Source: Lineus longissimus (taxonomy: Eukaryota; Nemertea; Pilidiophora; Heteronemertea; Lineidae). From it: DNA of 64,000 bases. The stretch is taken from NCBI RefSeq assembly GCF_910592395.1, contig NC_088316.1:17482001-17546000 (forward strand), in the 5' to 3' direction. The translations under genes were made by a program, and so were the position numbers. The notes under the pieces are model-generated. The model searched no databases. It was given only the letters and a program-made list of their open reading frames with translations, and was not told the origin of the DNA. Positions 34,901-46,510 of the stretch are shown one piece after another; within the stretch, counting starts at the first letter, position 1, and each line of letters opens with the position of its first letter.

Positions 34901-37900
34901 AATGCTTTATTTGGCATCGTGTTACAAAGTTGCAAACCATGCAAGTGCTGGTTTGTAAAAATATTCCTTTGCGCCGTCAACCGCAGGTAAGACGAGACAA
35001 ATCTTAAGAGACGGGTGGAAAGAAATCACAAAATCATCTGGAAGTAAGGCACGAACCTTGTAAAACCAAGTTTATAAAAGTATTTATTGGAGATTTTCAC
35101 GAGTTTGTTATATCGGTATGAATCCTTTTAAAAATCCTCCTTTTAGTCAAGAAAGTTTACTTTATCAAGCAAACCAATATCTTTTGGATATTGTTGGGCA
35201 ATTTTTGTCCGAGGGTGTTTTGGATTAGTTTATGCAGGACTTTCAAAAAAGGATTGATTCCGAATTCAAAAGCCTAAACTTCAGAACTGGTGTGGATATT
35301 TTAGTCCTGGAAATCATTATTTATTGACATATTGTGAAGACACAAACACCTCCTTTCAAATATTGCCAGTTTTAAGTGTAGCTCAATTGTAGAATCGCTT
35401 TATCTCCTGAAATTGCTTTTTCTGTTCAAAATTGATGTTTTCACACTTGTTAATGAAACACCAACAACAGCGTGCACTCTGTTGTTTCGCCTTTGTATTG
35501 TGTGATATTTGATTTCAAAGTTAACACTCGTTGACAGGATGGATGAAACTTCTCCACAATGTTTTGTTCTGATCTCAAGTCAAACACCATTTTAAATGGA
35601 GTTATTGAGAATTTGAACTTCAGTCTTTAAAAGGTGATTTGAGATCAAGACAAAATTGAGCCCGAATGATGCCGGTGAATCCTACATTTCTTTGTTGTGG
35701 TTGCTGTATGGTCTCTGCTTGCTAATGTTTCCTGTTTCCTCAATCTGAGTAGAAGCTGGAGTTATTCTCAAACACACTAAAGTAACTTTGGCTATTTACT
35801 TCTTCTCTGACTTGCCAGGACATAACTCCTAGTGATTCCTTTGCCCTAATGACCATTACTCTTGCCTTGGCCACCAATTTGGCCATGTCAGCATCCTTTC
35901 GTTTGTGTATTTACATCAATTAACGGTCCACTTGAAGAGTGCTCTACATTTTTTGCACGATTACTGGAGCTTTAACACATCCGGACAGAATCTCATCTGA
36001 AAATGTTAGAAGTTTGTATCAGAATTGTCAGGTGGCTGTATCTGTTTTGTCGGGTGCTCTTATATTTGAATTCCCTAGTTGTTTTCACAGTATTTAGGTA
36101 TTCTGAGGGGCATCTGTCCCAAATCATGAGAATTTCATCGAATTAGTATTCAAAGAGAATACATCCTTCCGACATCAAAATTTCAAACTTTCTTTTCACC
36201 TTTTAAGGGGATTAGTTTTGTCCACTCAATGTCAAACACAAACACTCCGCAAACTCTTAGCATTCCTCTGTCATCCACATCCCTCATGTAATAATTCCTT
36301 CAAAATTCCTCCGTTATCCAGCGAGGAATTTCATTGGGAACCTCCGCTGCACGCACCGATTATACCGCTTAAACGAATTCCCGAGATTTATGAATTCTGT
36401 TGGAAGCCCAGGCTCAGTATAATCCACTTTGATATCATGATGTGAATAATTGATCGCAGGATGGCGATGGACTCGTGAAAGGCCAATCAAAGATGGTTCT
36501 TTTTTGAAAAGGGTGATAAACCGCTCTGTAAGGTCGATGCTCACTGCAATCTCTGTTGTCCAACTTTTTTGTGTGTGGTAATTTTTATGAACTCTGTGGG
36601 GCATTAAGAGGCAGAGATAAAAGCTTGGATTCCAGAAAGATGTTGGCTGTCACAAGTAAAATCTCAGCAAGGAAATTGAACTGGAGTATGTTAGATCATA
36701 ACTTAACCAAGAACTCATTGGCAGCAATTTCATCCTTAGTTTTGAAAGATTGAACAGAAGAGATAAATGTTCTCTTGATATCAGTACACATGTCCCAGTA
36801 GTTTAGCCCGAGAAACCAACCTTGGTTGCCAAGAACCTCCATTGGAGCCCCAAATGCAATCTCTTGGAGGATTAATGACTAATTCCATCATTAACCAGGA
36901 TGGCTTGTTCCCCCTGTTTAGCGATGACACTGTCTTATGTGTGACTCGCATAATCACTCCCTTATCAATTCAGTTAATAACAAATAAGTTACCGGCCCAG
37001 CATTAACCCTGTTGGTCCAAGAGCCAGAAGGTGCTTGTTTGTTTTCATGTCACTGCCTCAATGATGTCATCTTGATAGAAAAATAATATCAACCCCAATT
37101 TGGCGCCAACACTCGCAAAAGAAGACATTATGACATGATTGATTATGACACGCTTTGATTGATCAAACCAGTTTCTGTAACCACTGTGATTAACCTTTGA
37201 CTTTTTCTCGTCTAGGCCTACATTGAGGGACGGGGAGAGCGTCAAGGTAATCCTCTAACAAACTTGACAATTAAATACTTGCTTATAGGCATTTTGGCGA
37301 CTTCATGGTCAATGGGCTAACTGAGTGTCTTCTGTTGCTTCTTATCTTTGTTTTGGAGGCGGGTTGCTTTTGATGTTGAACAGTATTGGTGGCAACTTGT
37401 AAAATTTGTAGTTACAGATGATTTCTGTTGAAGTGTTTGAAATCTTTTTTCATTTATGTCTTTTGAGTAGTCAAGTTTTTACCGTTACATAGTCTAGATG
37501 GTTACTAATCAGAGAAACAGATCTATATTGGACAGGGCATGTTTTTCCTTTCTTATTTGTAATGTGTGTCCATTGTAACTGCTGCAGATTTGATGATAAT
37601 GGCAGAACAATAATTACTAAAAAAAAAATTGTCAACCTAAAATGGTATCTTCCTCCATTGTCCTCGCTTCCCTGTGGTAAGCGATACCAGTTTTTAATCT
37701 GTACCATACAGACTTGTAAATTGGTGGGCAATATTCAGACTAGGCGCAACAACTCTTTCATGGGACCAGACAAAATGTGCTAAGGTCCGAAGAATTCAGG
37801 CATTGGCCGGTAATGAAAAATGCGCTGGACTCTTAGTCACCAGGGATACATGAAAAATGACCCATCTAAAAAGGCTGCTATATCAATTAATATATTCTGT

Positions 37901-40900
37901 AGACCGTTAAGTGTGTCTCTGAAGTGGTCGCATTACCTTTTGATAGATGTCCATGAAGGAGGCCATCAAATCAGTTTAGCCGGGCCAGATGGCAATAGTA
38001 CTGTCTGTTCTCTTTGGTTAAAGGGACGTTGTCGAAATGTATGAGGTTGGGCAAGAAACAACGACTGGGCTGGTTCCCTCAATGCTTATCTACAGTAAAA
38101 CTTCCGAGAAAAGGGGGGTTTCACCCAAAATGATGCCATAAGGTAAAGAATCGTATGAGAACCAAGTTTTAATCCTTTCTCTACAAACCATATTCGTATA
38201 TGCTTTCTCATACACATGCTTAAAGTTGGCAAAAAAGTTCCTGATCCATTACCTCAGTTGGCTTTGTCTTTTGACTGTATCAAATGTGGAATTTTAAGAC
38301 TATGCATATGTTGTGTACTTTTCTACATGCTTCGTGCATGGTGGAGGGACTTTTCAACCTAAGCGAAAGGATTTAAAGTTCAATCAAAAATCCAATCTTT
38401 AATTCTTTAAGTCTGGCGAGGTTTGGTAATTTGTGTTTGGTATTAATCAGGTATTTTCTTTAAATACATTGGTAACTTTTGTCTGTTCACCACAGGGTGT
38501 CCACTCAGTACTAACAAATTATCTAATTTCTTTAAATCTTTTCAAAGATTTGAAATTAGTCGATTTAGGAGATTGTTATTTCAATAAGGTTACGCTCGGA
38601 CTGGTGATCAATCTGGGGCATGGGTACAGATTTCGTCAAAACTCTTCAAATAGGCTTGGTTAGCCGGATAGCCCTGACCAGTGTGTTATTGGACTGAACT
38701 GTATTATTTGCTATTTGAGTATTGAGAAATCTCCGTTTCTTAATCTTCTTCCAAGAGCTGCATGTTCGGAAATTAAGAAAACCTTTTTCATATTCCATAA
38801 GAAATCCTATATATCGTGGACACTAATTGCAATATCCACAGAACTGTCTTCTTCTGCTTTGTCAGATGGACAGTCACAGAACTGTTCCGTTTCCCAAGTT
38901 TTTCCTTCATTTTGCACATCAATTTCTTTGAAAATAGTTTTTTTTTAACTTCCCAGTTTCTTTTTAATATTGTATGATCTTATCAAAATGATGAGTCATT
39001 GGATTTATTCCGAATTTTTTTCGGAAAACAAATTCTTGACCCATCTCTAAAATGATTTTGCAGCGATCGCAAAATTTCATTCCCTCGCAGCATTTCACAA
39101 CAAAATCCCATCAGGGAAAGTAAAGTTGGTTTTTATCTGGCGATTAATCAAACTAAAAGCGTTGTTAGGTTTAGATTCCCGTGATTCATTCAAGTGATTC
39201 AAAAAGCTTCCTCTTCTAGTTCCACCTGACATAAAAGCTAACTCCTTCAGTTTGGTTTACACTTAGTCAGATTGGATCCTGTACTCTTATTTCGGTTAAT
39301 GGCGCAGACAGGAAGGTCGTGAAAGACCTACTGTTGACCAGATTGATCTCAGTTTGGAGTCTTGGATATCGGCTGTTTTATTTGTTAATTTCTTGCTGGC
39401 TGTATGTAACGGCTTTTGTCTTATCATAGGAGATTATAAGGAACATGTCATTATTTCACTTCCTATTGCTTAACTATGTGGGAGGTATTAAAAAATTTAT
39501 GCAATATTCTACAGGAGCGAAAGCTCTAAACAAAGTGTTTTATCATTTAAACCATTTCAAAACATGATGGCCTTTTTATTGTTCAGTCGATATTTTGAAG
39601 TCTTTCCTCATATTGAAAAAATCAGAATGCTGACAACTGTACATAGGCCTGCTATAGGCCTCTGCATTAATTGACATTCATTACATGTGTGATGTGTGAT
39701 GTATTGAATTTAGTGAGGCCTGTTTTATCGACATTCACCTCATAAATTCTCAGAATTCCTGGTCTTATTGTTGATGGCTGATCAGTTTTAATAAGCTGTG
39801 AACCTGCTGTATTGAAACCCGTCCAGGGGCGTATAAGGTACTATACTATCTACTCTAACACATGTTGCAAGTATGAAATGAAACACACCACGGGTATATG
39901 TCATTTTAAAGATTCCAAAAATGATAATAATACAGCATGTATAGCCTGAATGTTACAAAGCCATAAACCAATGTCTTCCACCTGCAGCCCTGGTTGGACC
40001 ATTTTCCCTTAAACCCGCCACATCAAAATTCCCTTATTTTGAGCACCATGGTATCAACATTTCACAGACGAAGCTGTCGGTGTCTCATGTTTGTTTTCAC
40101 AGTCTCTATCAACCATTTCTTCTTTTCTTTGGCTTTGAAACATCACATTCAATATCTGCAAAATGGAATCCATATGCCACGTTTTCATTTCTAGCTCGGC
40201 AATATCTTAGACCTTTGTCCTGAATATTCAATATAAGCTGGCGTTGTTCCCTTCACCAGCTTCCATTGAAAGCTCTCCTTTGAAATCCACCAGAGAATAC
40301 TCTGGAACTAGTAGAGTAAAGTAATGGGCTGCGTAATCCCCTCTTGTCTGTGTGTCCTCCTGTTTCAGTACCGCACACGCTGTGCCAATTCGCCAAATTT
40401 AGCGTGACCAACAATACGTTTTCCTACAACAAAAAGGGCATGCCCTCCTCTTCAGAGGATTTAGATAATTTGGACTTGTACGAAACACTCCATATTTTCA
40501 AGTGTCAGCTGCTTTTGTTTCCATTGGCGATTGCCTCACTGGTTTGCTACAATCGTCAGTTCAAGCATCCGTCTTCCAGGTCAGTGCCCCCTGAGGGAAC
40601 GGCCATGTGCTAATACCACCCATGGGTGACAACTAAAATCGGGATTTCTCTGTGTCATCAAGCTTCTGTGCTTTTTTTTCATTAAAATCAGTACCAGCAA
40701 GATCACTCCAAACAGGAAATGGTACACTCTAATTAAGTAACAGCTAACTCATGATACATTTCAACAGATTCTGGATCAGCGTTTTTTCAATTTCATATAT
40801 CTCACTTCCAGACTCAAAATGGACGTACCCGGATGGTGACTGTCGCTGGGTACCGCTGTTTACATGTGTACAAGTAGTACATTATACAGATAAGTTCAAA

Positions 40901-41151
40901 GTATGATTTCCTCGTAGATCTAATTTCATTGCTTCGAGTTTAGCTTGTCTCATAACTCTTTCGCAACTTGATAACTCGCTGATTAAATTTAGTTTTTGCT
41001 TTTCCCAGCAAAGCAGATTATAACAGGTTTGGAAATGATTTTATAATATGAATTAGCTGTAACGTTGTACGCTTTTTAATCTTATATATTTTGATTATTA
41101 GTTTTCATTAGATATATCCCATAATGTGCTTTACCCACCACCTTTAACATT
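31961..41151. other. Intron 1 stretch, non-coding
   Basis: AT-rich DNA without a supported gene or repeat array. Several open frames of 60-95 codons occur on both strands (for example 33132-33371 minus, hydrophobic), but none has convincing splice borders or a recognisable domain. Confidence 0.4.
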
Positions 41152-41751
41152 CTAATTCGAAAAGTCAGGTACAGTTTCATCAAGGGAGGAAAAATGTTTT
41201 GATGAACTTTCAATCACAAGTTGCCTTATTTTGTTGCTTGAATTGACTTTTCCCAACATTGAATTCTCTGAAAGATCAATTAGTTTTGGCTTAAAGCGTT
41301 CACATTGTTCCTTTCCGCCTTCCCCATGGAAACTCCCTGAGCTCAATAAAGATTACACCCCTAGAGCGACCGCTAACAGCGGGAACATCTCTAGTAGCTT
41401 AGCGTGGCGTAAGCTCTTCATAAAGGGCCAAATTTGGAAATCTGGGCAGATGGCCCGCGCTTTATCATCGGGAAGGAGCACACTGTTTACACGAACGTCA
41501 TTCTGATTCTCACTCACAAGAATGGGATCTGATATGAAGTGAACACAGATAATGACAGCAATGATAGAAACGACTACAACAATGGCAGGCAAACATTGCG
41601 ATTCTCCCAACACTTGTCTGCCATTCTCCAAACGAGTGTCCACTCTCTCAAATGATGGCGTACTTGACTGACTGAATGTTGATAGACTGTTCAGTTGTTG
41701 GTTCCCTGCAAACATACTCCATTGTAGCATTCCAATTATCGAAATACACAT
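41152..41751 (-). pseudogene. Minus-strand frame with a membrane helix, broken by one in-frame stop
   Basis: One minus-strand frame stays open from 41751 to 41152 except for a TAA at 41355-41353. The first part (132 codons) has a polar, Ser-rich segment of about 60 residues, then a clear membrane helix (CLPAIVVVVSIIAVIICVHF) and a mixed polar region. After the stop the same frame continues with a hydrophilic 64-codon segment starting near SSGSFHGEGGKEQCERF and ending at TAG. A polar N-terminus followed by one helix would suit a type II membrane protein such as a Golgi enzyme or a ligand, but no family is recognised. It might be a nested gene with a real internal stop, a pseudogene or chance; a GTGAGT inside and a weak acceptor at 41706-41707 allow an exon reading too. 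Confidence 0.22.
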
Positions 41752-44350
41752 TCAAAATTCAAATGATTTTAGCGACGCTTTTCTAATATGGAGGAGATTA
41801 ACTTGAATTTGAGAAGTGGTAAAAGTTCAAGATGGTGTTTGGAGTTCGCGGGTTGGGTCAGGCTTCTCATGGGCGCTTTTCAAGTTGACGGAGCATTATT
41901 CATGGAATAGATGGTCAACTGATAATAGATGCCAGTAACTCAATTTCTGTTAAAAGGAGATAAGTCATCACTCAAGGCTACTGTTTATCTCTTGAGTGCT
42001 ATGTTTCTCATCTTGCTATCCTCCAGCAATAATATTTGGATCTTGGCAAGGACTTGGCTTAGTTTTCAAGGACAGGCATCTGCGCTGCCTCAAAATGTGA
42101 GAGGCTTTTTGTTGTGGATTGCTTACACTTGGAAATTCTGGTGCCTCTCAGGGCCTGATAATGAAGCGGAGACCTAAGCAGCTAATCACACTATCATAGC
42201 CTTGAATCCTTTATTCCCATGAATTGGGTATGTTCTCAATTTTCAAAAAAAATGTGCTGGATGGGTTGGTACTTCTAGCCAGTGCTGCTAATTGTAGATT
42301 TCTTTATGAAAGGAAAAAGTTGATAGTGTTTTGACACACCCTGTACTGTATTCGTAAACATCATGTTTTGTCAGTTTCATTATCTGGTATTAGTTATGCA
42401 TCATATGACATTTCCACGCTTTCAAAGGTAAGAGATCTCCTGCAAAGTTCAACCTGAACTATGACATTCTATGAAATTCTCCTCCTATTCAAAGCTTGCT
42501 GCAGATGTTTTAATTCGTTAAATCTGTTCGTATTTCTAACGGGAACATTGTCAGAAAACATATCATGTGGACTTTTTAGTGCCCAAAAATACAATACTGG
42601 GTATAAACATGAAATTCTGTGGTGTAAATATAGGTATCTTTGTAATTGGCAAATTACACTCTGTGGTAGATGTCAAAACAAACCAGAGGGGTTCAAGAGA
42701 TAAGGAGGATGTCCCATGGTGTCTCGTTCATGCGTAATTTCCTTTAAAAAATGACAAACAGCCTTAACAATGGGTAAAAACTTTGCAAAAATGGCCTCCA
42801 TTGGAGCAAATGATTGTCAGGTAGATCAAAGGGGGCAGAGCGCTTACTTCATGTTATGAGGGTGATGTTATGCATGGAGTGTGCTGAATGGGTTCAATGA
42901 TCTGGGGAATGAGTTGACATTTCCCATCATTCGATTCGATGTCACTGAGGTGACAGTTTTGGCTTTATGCTACCATTTTCAGTTAGCAGTGAAACCCTGG
43001 ATTTTTTAATGCAGTTATGCATTCATTTGTTGCCAATTTGGTCCTGTTTGTTTGGATATCCTGCGAGATTTGCAAAAAGGTCATTAATTTCTGCTGTTCA
43101 GACCGTCAAAATGAAGAAATTAATTTCGCATAACACAAGGAGTTGGCTGCGTAATGAATTAATCAAATGTCCAGCTTTATAGTACTCAAGTGTAAATTCC
43201 TCAAAAGCTTGATTAATTAGCTGTGTACATGGGAATTAACTGCATTCCTTCTCAACAAATATATTTTCCTAAGAGTGCTACTCCATCAAAAATATTTTAT
43301 CTCCAGCTTTCTCTTTTCTGAAGATTTATGGTAACTTGTAAAAATGTTTTGTGAGGAATGAAAGCCAAGCACTATATATGGTTTAATATCGTGAGTTCCA
43401 AGGGAAAATAACCTGCTGGCCATAGCGTGGAAGCGTTGAAGGCATTTTCAATAACTGTTTGACTGTCAGGTCAAGAATTGGATTTTGGGTGTTGTTGTTT
43501 TAAGGTATTATGTTGTTGGTATTGGAATATTTTTTAAGCTTAGCCATGCGCCTACATGCATGGCTCAAGTGGTCGTTGTACCTTGGTGTTAATTTAGTCG
43601 ACTTTGATTGAATTAAACTCACCATAACAATGGTTTTCAATCTCGTAGGCCTTTGGTCAATATGCTGAAATCTGTGGTAACTTTGCATAAATTGTTGTTG
43701 GAGATACGACTGTTTGGGAAAAAATATATGGTCAGTGGTTTTGCTCCTCGAAAGAATAATAGGAAAATAAGTACTGAAAGGAAAGATCTATTTGCATTTG
43801 TATAAAAACCTGCAATATCTTGTGAAGAAATTGAATTTCCTCTGGAGTATATTTGAGTTTTCTGTTATAAATAAATGTGAGATTGCTTAATGTTATGGGG
43901 ATAAAGGTCTTTACTTTATCAAAGGGGTCACAGGGGGTTTATCTCAACATTTGCTGGTCGTACTTATTTGGGACGTCAACGTGTTACTCAAACTGTTTGA
44001 TATTGTCAGCCTATCCCAAGGTCACAGAGGTCAAATTGGATGACACCTCCGAAGGAAGATCTGACATCTCCTAGCTTTGTGGCCCTTAGTGTTGTGTCCT
44101 TTAGTCGCAGATTCATAACAAATCAGGTACTCTATTGGGTATCCGTTTGCACCTACCATTTCCAACCACCTGCAATTCCTCCATAAAATCTTCCGAAAAT
44201 CGGAACAGCACCAGACATAGAAAAATCACCCTAACTTGACCTAAGTATCAGTGTGCAGCATCTTCTATATGTGTGCAATGTAGGATGAAGTGCATAAACC
44301 TAAAAACTATCATCCTAGTCTTGCAAAGAATATGATAGAATATGAGCGTC
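41752..44350. other. Intron 1 stretch with an isolated AGGTCA direct repeat
   Basis: No supported gene. At 44019-44033 AGGTCA-CAG-AGGTCA occurs, identical to the repeated sites in the composite element 1.7 kb to the right, so this may be a relic of the same repeat family. A TTTGACACACCC at 42330-42341 resembles, with two mismatches, the terminal motif of the element at 61499-61770. Confidence 0.4.
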
Positions 44351-44372
44351 GGGGGGGGGGGGGGGGGGGGGG
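44351..44372 (+). repeat. Uninterrupted run of 22 G
   Basis: A 22-base G homopolymer (C on the minus strand) lies in intron 1. Such runs can form G-quadruplex or triplex DNA and are prone to length errors in sequencing and replication, so the exact length is uncertain. Confidence 0.9.
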
Positions 44373-45395
44373 ACCATTTCTGCTAAATGATCTAATAGTA
44401 CACCTATAAATATTAGATTTCTTAGACTGCAATTCCGTATGCAGCTGCAAATCACACTGCCGCACGATGTGATGTTATTAATGTGAAAACGCTGCATGCT
44501 TACTCTAGCAAAAGCGTGGTGGCATTTCAGATGAGTTTGTTTAGATCATAAGAATGATGCAAAATCTCACTGGTCAAAAGTAAATGAAGACTTGAAATAA
44601 GTAAGGTTCTCAAATATTTATAATCATTTTTGTGGGGGAAAAAGCAAGTTTGAATGAAATAGAGCAACTCTCTCAGACATGTAAAAAAAAATATATGGAT
44701 TTGGTTTAAAATGATATATGCTTTAAGAGATTTAGAAATTTCAAGCGTTCATTTACTTTAGAGCAAGAGTGTACGTCAAATGTGATTGCTGTCAGGTTGG
44801 TTTTTCCAATATAAAAATTATGTTCTCAGAGTATGATTCTGACAAGGTGACAGATGTGATGCCTCGTCTTCTTCGCGTCGACTAATGCATCGTACTTAAG
44901 TTGTCAGTGTAGACTTGCGTACGTTGGTGCGTATCGTCTCGTTTGACGTGTGGCGGATATTTCCAACATCAAAGCTGGATTCTTTTTCTAAGTAAATAAG
45001 TCCTTCATATTGGACCGACAGTAACGTTGATCTCACGGAAGTATATAGTCAATATTCAGAACATACAGCACCCACAATACTTATTTTGTAATTTTCAATT
45101 TTGATTTGAAGTTCGCAGCAAGGGCAAATCTAACTAGAATCCACAATTTTGTCCTAATTTTCAAAATTTCTGAGTTAATTTCAGATATTTCCCCTAAAAT
45201 AGGTGCCAGCCCCCCTCCCCCGCAATCATTTCTGGTCCAAAAATCTGGATCGGCGAAATTTGATCATTGAAATCGTATCATCCACTGCGGGAACTCGATC
45301 ACATGTATGCACTGATGTTGCGATATGCTTCTGTGTTTCAAACAACCCATTTTTAGCTCACCTCTTAGCAGAGGTGAGCTTATCCCATACCGTGG

Positions 45396-45405
45396 CGTCC
45401 GTCGT

Positions 45406-45467
<62 letters not shown>

Positions 45468-45487
45468 CGTCGTCGTCCGTCGTCCGT
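45396..45487 (+). repeat. (GTC)n microsatellite with CGTC interruptions
   Basis: About 60 bp of pure TCG/GTC repeat sit between interrupted (CGTCCGTCGT) flanks inside the composite element. Translations of this tract give poly-Arg, poly-Ser, poly-Asp or poly-Thr frames, which are artefacts of the repeat and not genes. Confidence 0.95.
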
Positions 45488-45746
45488 TAGCAGGGCACGT
45501 TTCGTAACTGTTAGAGCTATTGAGTTGAAACTTGGTACACATGTACCCTTATGTAATGACACCTTGGAGACCAAGTTTCGGTCCGATTCGTTTCATGGTT
45601 TGGCCACCAGGGGGCCAAACGTTAAAAGTGAAAATATGCAATATCTCCCTTAATAGTAGTCGGGAAATTTTGAAAAAAATATGGTAGGTACTTCTAGCAA
45701 AGGTGCATCATATATCCTCCGGGTTTTTGATTTGACCTCCTTTTCA

Positions 45747-45761
45747 AGGTCACAGAGGTCA
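45747..45761 (+). promoter_or_regulatory. AGGTCA DR3 site, internal unit 1
   Basis: AGGTCA-CAG-AGGTCA, a direct repeat of the nuclear-receptor half site with a 3-bp spacer. TGACCT at 45733-45738 lies 8 bp upstream in everted orientation. The motif match is exact; function is inferred only. Confidence 0.45.
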
Positions 45762-46047
45762 AATGGTGTAAATTGGCCATTAGGATGTAACGATGGCACG
45801 TTTCTAAACTGCAATGACTATTGATACCGAATTTGGTACACATTTACCCCTTAGTCAGGTGATCTCAGGGACCGAAGTTTGGTCCAATATGATTCACCAC
45901 TTGACCACCAGGGGGCAAAATCCAAAAACCTTAAAAATGTGATTATTCCTTAACTTCTTGCCCGATTGCCACCAATTTGATATCATGGGTACATCTAACC
46001 ACCATACAGTATATGTCACACAGGTTTTTAATTTGACCTTCTTGTCA

Positions 46048-46062
46048 AGGTCACAGAGGTCA
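46048..46062 (+). promoter_or_regulatory. AGGTCA DR3 site, internal unit 2
   Basis: AGGTCA-CAG-AGGTCA is identical to the unit 1 site, again with TGACCT 8 bp upstream (46034-46039). Confidence 0.45.
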
Positions 46063-46352
46063 AATTCGCCGTCAGGCCGTAACTATGGCACGTTTCTTAA
46101 CTGCAATGACTATTGATCACAAATTAAGTACACATGTACCCCTTGGTCAGGTGATCTCAGGTACCGAAGTTTGGTGCGATCTGATTTGCCGTTTGGCCTC
46201 CAGGGAGGGGGCCAAATCCTAAATTCTTCAAAATGCCATTATTCCTAGTAATGACTTGCCCGATTGGCACCAATTTTATATCATAGGTACATCTAATTCT
46301 AACAACCATTCAATGTGTCACCCGGGTCTTCTTTGATTTGACCTACTTTTCA

Positions 46353-46367
46353 AGGTCACCGAGGTCG
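46353..46367 (+). promoter_or_regulatory. Degenerate DR3 site, internal unit 3
   Basis: AGGTCA-CCG-AGGTCG: one mismatch in the second half site, with the same upstream TGACCT (46339-46344). It is the decayed copy of the two perfect sites. Confidence 0.35.
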
Positions 46368-46510
46368 AATGTACTGTAAATTGGCCATTTTGGGGAAATT
46401 GTAATTGCTTGGACCTACATCAAACCTAACACTACATGACACAATACCATGCTCTTTATCCATCTTTCCTCCACATGAGGTGAGCACAATGGCCCTGGCC
46501 ATTTCATCTA

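Larger units (their letters stand above)
45350..46510. mobile_element. Composite non-autonomous repeat element with terminal hairpin, (GTC)n core and three internal units
   Basis: The left end has a perfect hairpin: AGCTCACCTC (45355-45364), loop TTAGCA, GAGGTGAGCT (45371-45380). A (GTC)n/(CGTC) microsatellite follows (about 45396-45487), then three imperfect direct units of about 292-301 bp, whose GGCACGTTT landmarks are at 45494, 45795 and 46087. The right end repeats AGGTGAGC (46478-46485) followed by GGCCCTGGCC. No transposase or long open frame is present, so the element would depend on proteins supplied elsewhere. A hairpin close to one end recalls Helitron-type 3' ends read on the minus strand, but a foldback or other class is possible; boundaries are approximate. 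Confidence 0.6.

Noticed and set aside
45203-45574. Overlapping poly-Arg, poly-Ser, poly-Asp and poly-Thr open frames
   Set aside because: All are translations of the (GTC)n microsatellite in different frames.
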